From Microthrixaceae bacterium (lineage in GTDB: Bacteria > Actinomycetota > Acidimicrobiia > Acidimicrobiales > Iamiaceae), in NCBI GenBank assembly GCA_016702505.1, contig JADJDU010000028.1:1-14960 (forward strand): 14,960 nucleotides of DNA. The letters run 5' to 3'. Positions 13,185 through 14,960 of this stretch are shown here, in pieces (position 1 is the stretch's first letter; the number at the start of each line of letters is the position of its first letter). Below the pieces are notes generated by a model. That model saw nothing but the letters and a program-made list of their open reading frames with translations. It was not told where the DNA came from and searched no databases. The translations under genes were made by a program, and so were the position numbers.

Positions 13185-14655
13185 AGGCGTAGACAGCCAG
13201 GGCGTAGCCCTGGTCACTGGACAGATGCCCATGCCGGGCCAGTACCGCACCCACCAGGGGGCACATGTCGTGATCACCCTTGCGGTCGATCAGCCAAGTA
13301 TCACCAGCGGGGCGCTTCTTCGCCCACCCGACCGCGCTGTTCAGCTCGGCCCGGTCACGGTGCACAACCTCGGCCTCGGCCACAGCATCGAAGAACTCGG
13401 CCGTCGCACGCTTCACATCAGCGAACGCCACCCGCTCAACATCAACCCCAGCAGCCTCGAGCGCATCGATCAGCGGACCAGCAGGCCCACCCTCGTCGAC
13501 GATCACCGCCACAACACCGCCACGACCCACGAGCTCGGCGGCCTCAGCGACGACCCAGCCGACACCGGCGCCATGCGCCACCACCTCGACACCCACGCCG
13601 CCCTCGCGGCACTCACCGGCGGCGACGATCGCAGCAGCCGAACGATCAGGGCGCACCTCAACCGCGAGCGTCACGTCCCCGACCAGCCAGCCCGGCTTCA
13701 CAGATGCGGCCTCAGGCTCACCCGTGCGGCAACGACGCCACACATCCTCAGCGATGACCAGCCACTCAGGCACCGGTTCGGCGTCAGGCTCCGGCCAGAC
13801 CCCCATCGCTTCCCGCCGCCACGAGTCAACGTCAGGGATGTTCTCACGCATCCGCATCATCGACTCAGGCGGGGTACGAAGCGGGAACGACGGGTTCATG
13901 ATCGGCCACTGCGACTGATCGTCGGGATCGGCGTCGGGATCGGCGCCTATCTCGACGTAGAGCTGGTCCTTCGTCTTGCCGGCCAACGCAGCCGCACGCT
14001 TCGCCGTGAACGCCTCGCCATCATCGTTCGGACGAGGTGGCGTCCCAATGAAGAACACCAGCGCACCGTGCGGGTGCCTGGCCTGGTTCGTCGCCGGCAC
14101 CATGTCCTCAAGCGCCTTGAGACTCAGGATCTGCGCCTCGTCGAACACCTCGATGTCGATGGCATCCATGCCACGACCGAACCCGTGCTCACGGGCCCCG
14201 AACATGATGATCGACCCGTTACGAAACCGGATCTCCTGCTCGCCGTTCGCGGTGCGGATCCCATTCGGAGCCAGCAGCCCCGCCATCTTCGACCGGGACA
14301 CCATCGCCTGCATCGCCCGAAAGGTGTTCGTCGTCGTGCGGGCGTGATGTGACGTCCAGATCACCCGCAACCCAGGGAACTCCGCAGCCAAACCGATCAG
14401 CAGGTTCCCAACCGTGAACGTCTTACCGACCTGCCGGGGGATGGACGCCACCACCCCGCCGATCGTCGCCGCGTACTTCCCGTCCGCACGGCACCCGAGC
14501 GCCGCAGATGAGAAGCCCTGCTGCCACAGATCGAACTCCACACCCACCGAAGTGAGCAGGCGCTCCACCCTCGGCCACACCGACGTCTTGATCCCATCAG
14601 GGATCACCAGATGCCGGGCAGCCTCAGATAGCCGAAGCGTCGAACGAGTCGCCAA
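13183..14655 (-). CDS. terL: Terminase large subunit (ATPase and nuclease)
   Basis: The packaging motor: an N-terminal ATPase drives DNA into the prohead and a C-terminal RNase H-like nuclease cuts the concatemer. With the TTG start at 14655 the protein is 490 aa, normal for the family. A Walker A-like loop SIPRQVGKT lies at residues 71-79, Walker B IDIEVFDEAQ at 166-175, and a coupling-type motif FFIGTP at 201-206. The nuclease half begins near GDVTLAVEVRPDRSAAA (327-343); further acidic candidates are in VAVIVDEGG and KGDHDMCPLVGAVLA. The first nuclease position, usually Asp, is Glu here. The open frame extends to a TTG at 14685, but that has no ribosome site, whereas the TTG at 14655 follows AGGAGG by nine bases. 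Its stop lies inside the ribosome site of the next gene, so the two are probably coupled. Confidence 0.95.
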   Translation of the reverse strand: MATRSTLRLSEAARHLVIPDGIKTSVWPRVERLLTSVGVEFDLWQQGFSSAALGCRADGKYAATIGGVVASIPRQVGKTFTVGNLLIGLAAEFPGLRVIWTSHHARTTTNTFRAMQAMVSRSKMAGLLAPNGIRTANGEQEIRFRNGSIIMFGAREHGFGRGMDAIDIEVFDEAQILSLKALEDMVPATNQARHPHGALVFFIGTPPRPNDDGEAFTAKRAAALAGKTKDQLYVEIGADPDADPDDQSQWPIMNPSFPLRTPPESMMRMRENIPDVDSWRREAMGVWPEPDAEPVPEWLVIAEDVWRRCRTGEPEAASVKPGWLVGDVTLAVEVRPDRSAAAIVAAGECREGGVGVEVVAHGAGVGWVVAEAAELVGRGGVVAVIVDEGGPAGPLIDALEAAGVDVERVAFADVKRATAEFFDAVAEAEVVHRDRAELNSAVGWAKKRPAGDTWLIDRKGDHDMCPLVGAVLARHGHLSSDQGYALAVYA

Positions 14656-14917
14656 CGTCGTCGGCCTCCTCGCCGTGCCCGTCAACCTGAGCCGACAGCG
14701 TCTTGATCTTCTCGATGATGTCGTCGAGCCGCTTCGTCAACGCAGCCAGGTCACGCGGCGAACACGCCGGATCCGTGACAGCCACAGCCACCCGATCCCG
14801 GGTCGCGATCAACGTCGCCAACTGGTCGCCAGACGCCGCAGCCTCCGCAACGTTGAGCTTCTTCGGCGCCGCCTTCTCGCCAGGCTTCACCGACCGGAGT
14901 TCCTTGGCAACAGCCAC
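14624..14917 (-). CDS. Candidate terminase small subunit (97 aa)
   Basis: A small protein directly upstream of the large terminase, the usual place for the small terminase subunit that recognises phage DNA for packaging. The start is GTG at 14917, with GGAGG six bases upstream. The sequence is a Lys/Pro/Ala-rich N-terminus (residues 1-25), a predicted helical region (about 25-75, including TRDRVAVAVTD and LTKRLDDIIEKIKTLSAQV, which could form a coiled coil), and an acidic tail. I see no clear helix-turn-helix. Many actinophages carry a similar short helical protein here that lacks the classical small-terminase DNA-binding domain. It overlaps the terminase start by 32 bases. The function is inferred from position and general make-up, not from a diagnostic motif. 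Confidence 0.6.
   Translation of the reverse strand: MAVAKELRSVKPGEKAAPKKLNVAEAAASGDQLATLIATRDRVAVAVTDPACSPRDLAALTKRLDDIIEKIKTLSAQVDGHGEEADDVGDSFDASAI
14665..14670 (-). promoter_or_regulatory. Shine-Dalgarno site fixing the TTG start of the large terminase
   Basis: On the minus strand this reads AGGAGG, nine bases before the TTG at 14655-14653. It lies inside the 3' end of the small upstream gene. The alternative in-frame TTG at 14685 and GTG at 14607 have no comparable site at proper spacing, so this decides the start. Confidence 0.75.
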
Positions 14918-14960
14918 AACACACCTCCAGGGGGTTGGGAAACCACGGGGAGAGATCCGC
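14918..14960. other. Upstream edge of the packaging genes
   Basis: Forty-three bases before the first gene. On the minus strand it has CTGGAGG as ribosome site for GTG 14917 and otherwise a C-rich leader. No promoter -35/-10 pair or cos-like feature can be supported in so short a stretch. Confidence 0.4.

Noticed and set aside
12880..14352. Plus-strand open frame of 490 codons opposite terminase and portal
   Set aside because: It is Arg/His/Pro/Thr-rich and antisense to clear genes, with no start signal; a shadow frame.
1..14960. tRNA genes, integrase, attachment sites, toxin or defence genes
   Set aside because: No cloverleaf-like sequence, recombinase motif, flanking direct repeat or accessory gene was seen; the window is filled by virion genes.

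Overview
The window is a tightly packed head-and-tail (virion morphogenesis) module of a tailed phage or prophage. Every gene I accept is on the minus strand, so the module reads from right (14960) to left (1). High GC, frequent GTG starts plus one TTG start, GGAGG-type ribosome sites and protein families typical of actinophages suggest a siphovirus (long non-contractile tail) of a high-GC actinobacterium. There is no host gene, integrase, lysis, replication or tRNA gene, so prophage and free phage cannot be told apart.

Right to left: DNA packaging (candidate small terminase 14624-14917; large terminase 13183-14655, start moved to a TTG); a 45-residue hydrophobic protein (13034-13171) too short for a routine gene call; portal (11718-13034); HK97-type prohead protease (10962-11684); major capsid protein (9532-10965); a perfect 14-bp hairpin (9479-9514) in the largest gene-free gap; then the neck and connector genes (9229-9441, 8679-9236, 8234-8686) and a small protein with a HeH/LEM-like segment (7897-8211). 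The tail part has the tail tube protein (6918-7895), an HK97-gp10-like protein (6433-6918), a tail assembly chaperone candidate (6155-6436), the tape measure (3049-6150), a Dit-like protein (2600-3049), a small structural protein (2172-2600), a large tail-tip/hub protein (651-2175) and the start of a tail fibre gene running off the left edge (1-651). Most junctions are 1-8 nt stop/start overlaps, implying one polycistronic, translationally coupled transcript.

The main oddity is that the three largest tail genes are broken by single-base frame changes. The tape measure has four, the hub three and the fibre at least five. Where I could localise them, most fall in or beside short G runs of the coding strand, and correcting one base restores a sensible protein each time. 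All lie left of position 4280, while about 10 kb to the right is free of visible frame damage. Sequencing or assembly error is the simplest explanation; decay of a prophage is the alternative. I found no convincing new biological system. The best leads are the hairpin after the capsid gene, the overlooked hydrophobic gene, the glutamate in the terminase nuclease site and the tail-gene order.
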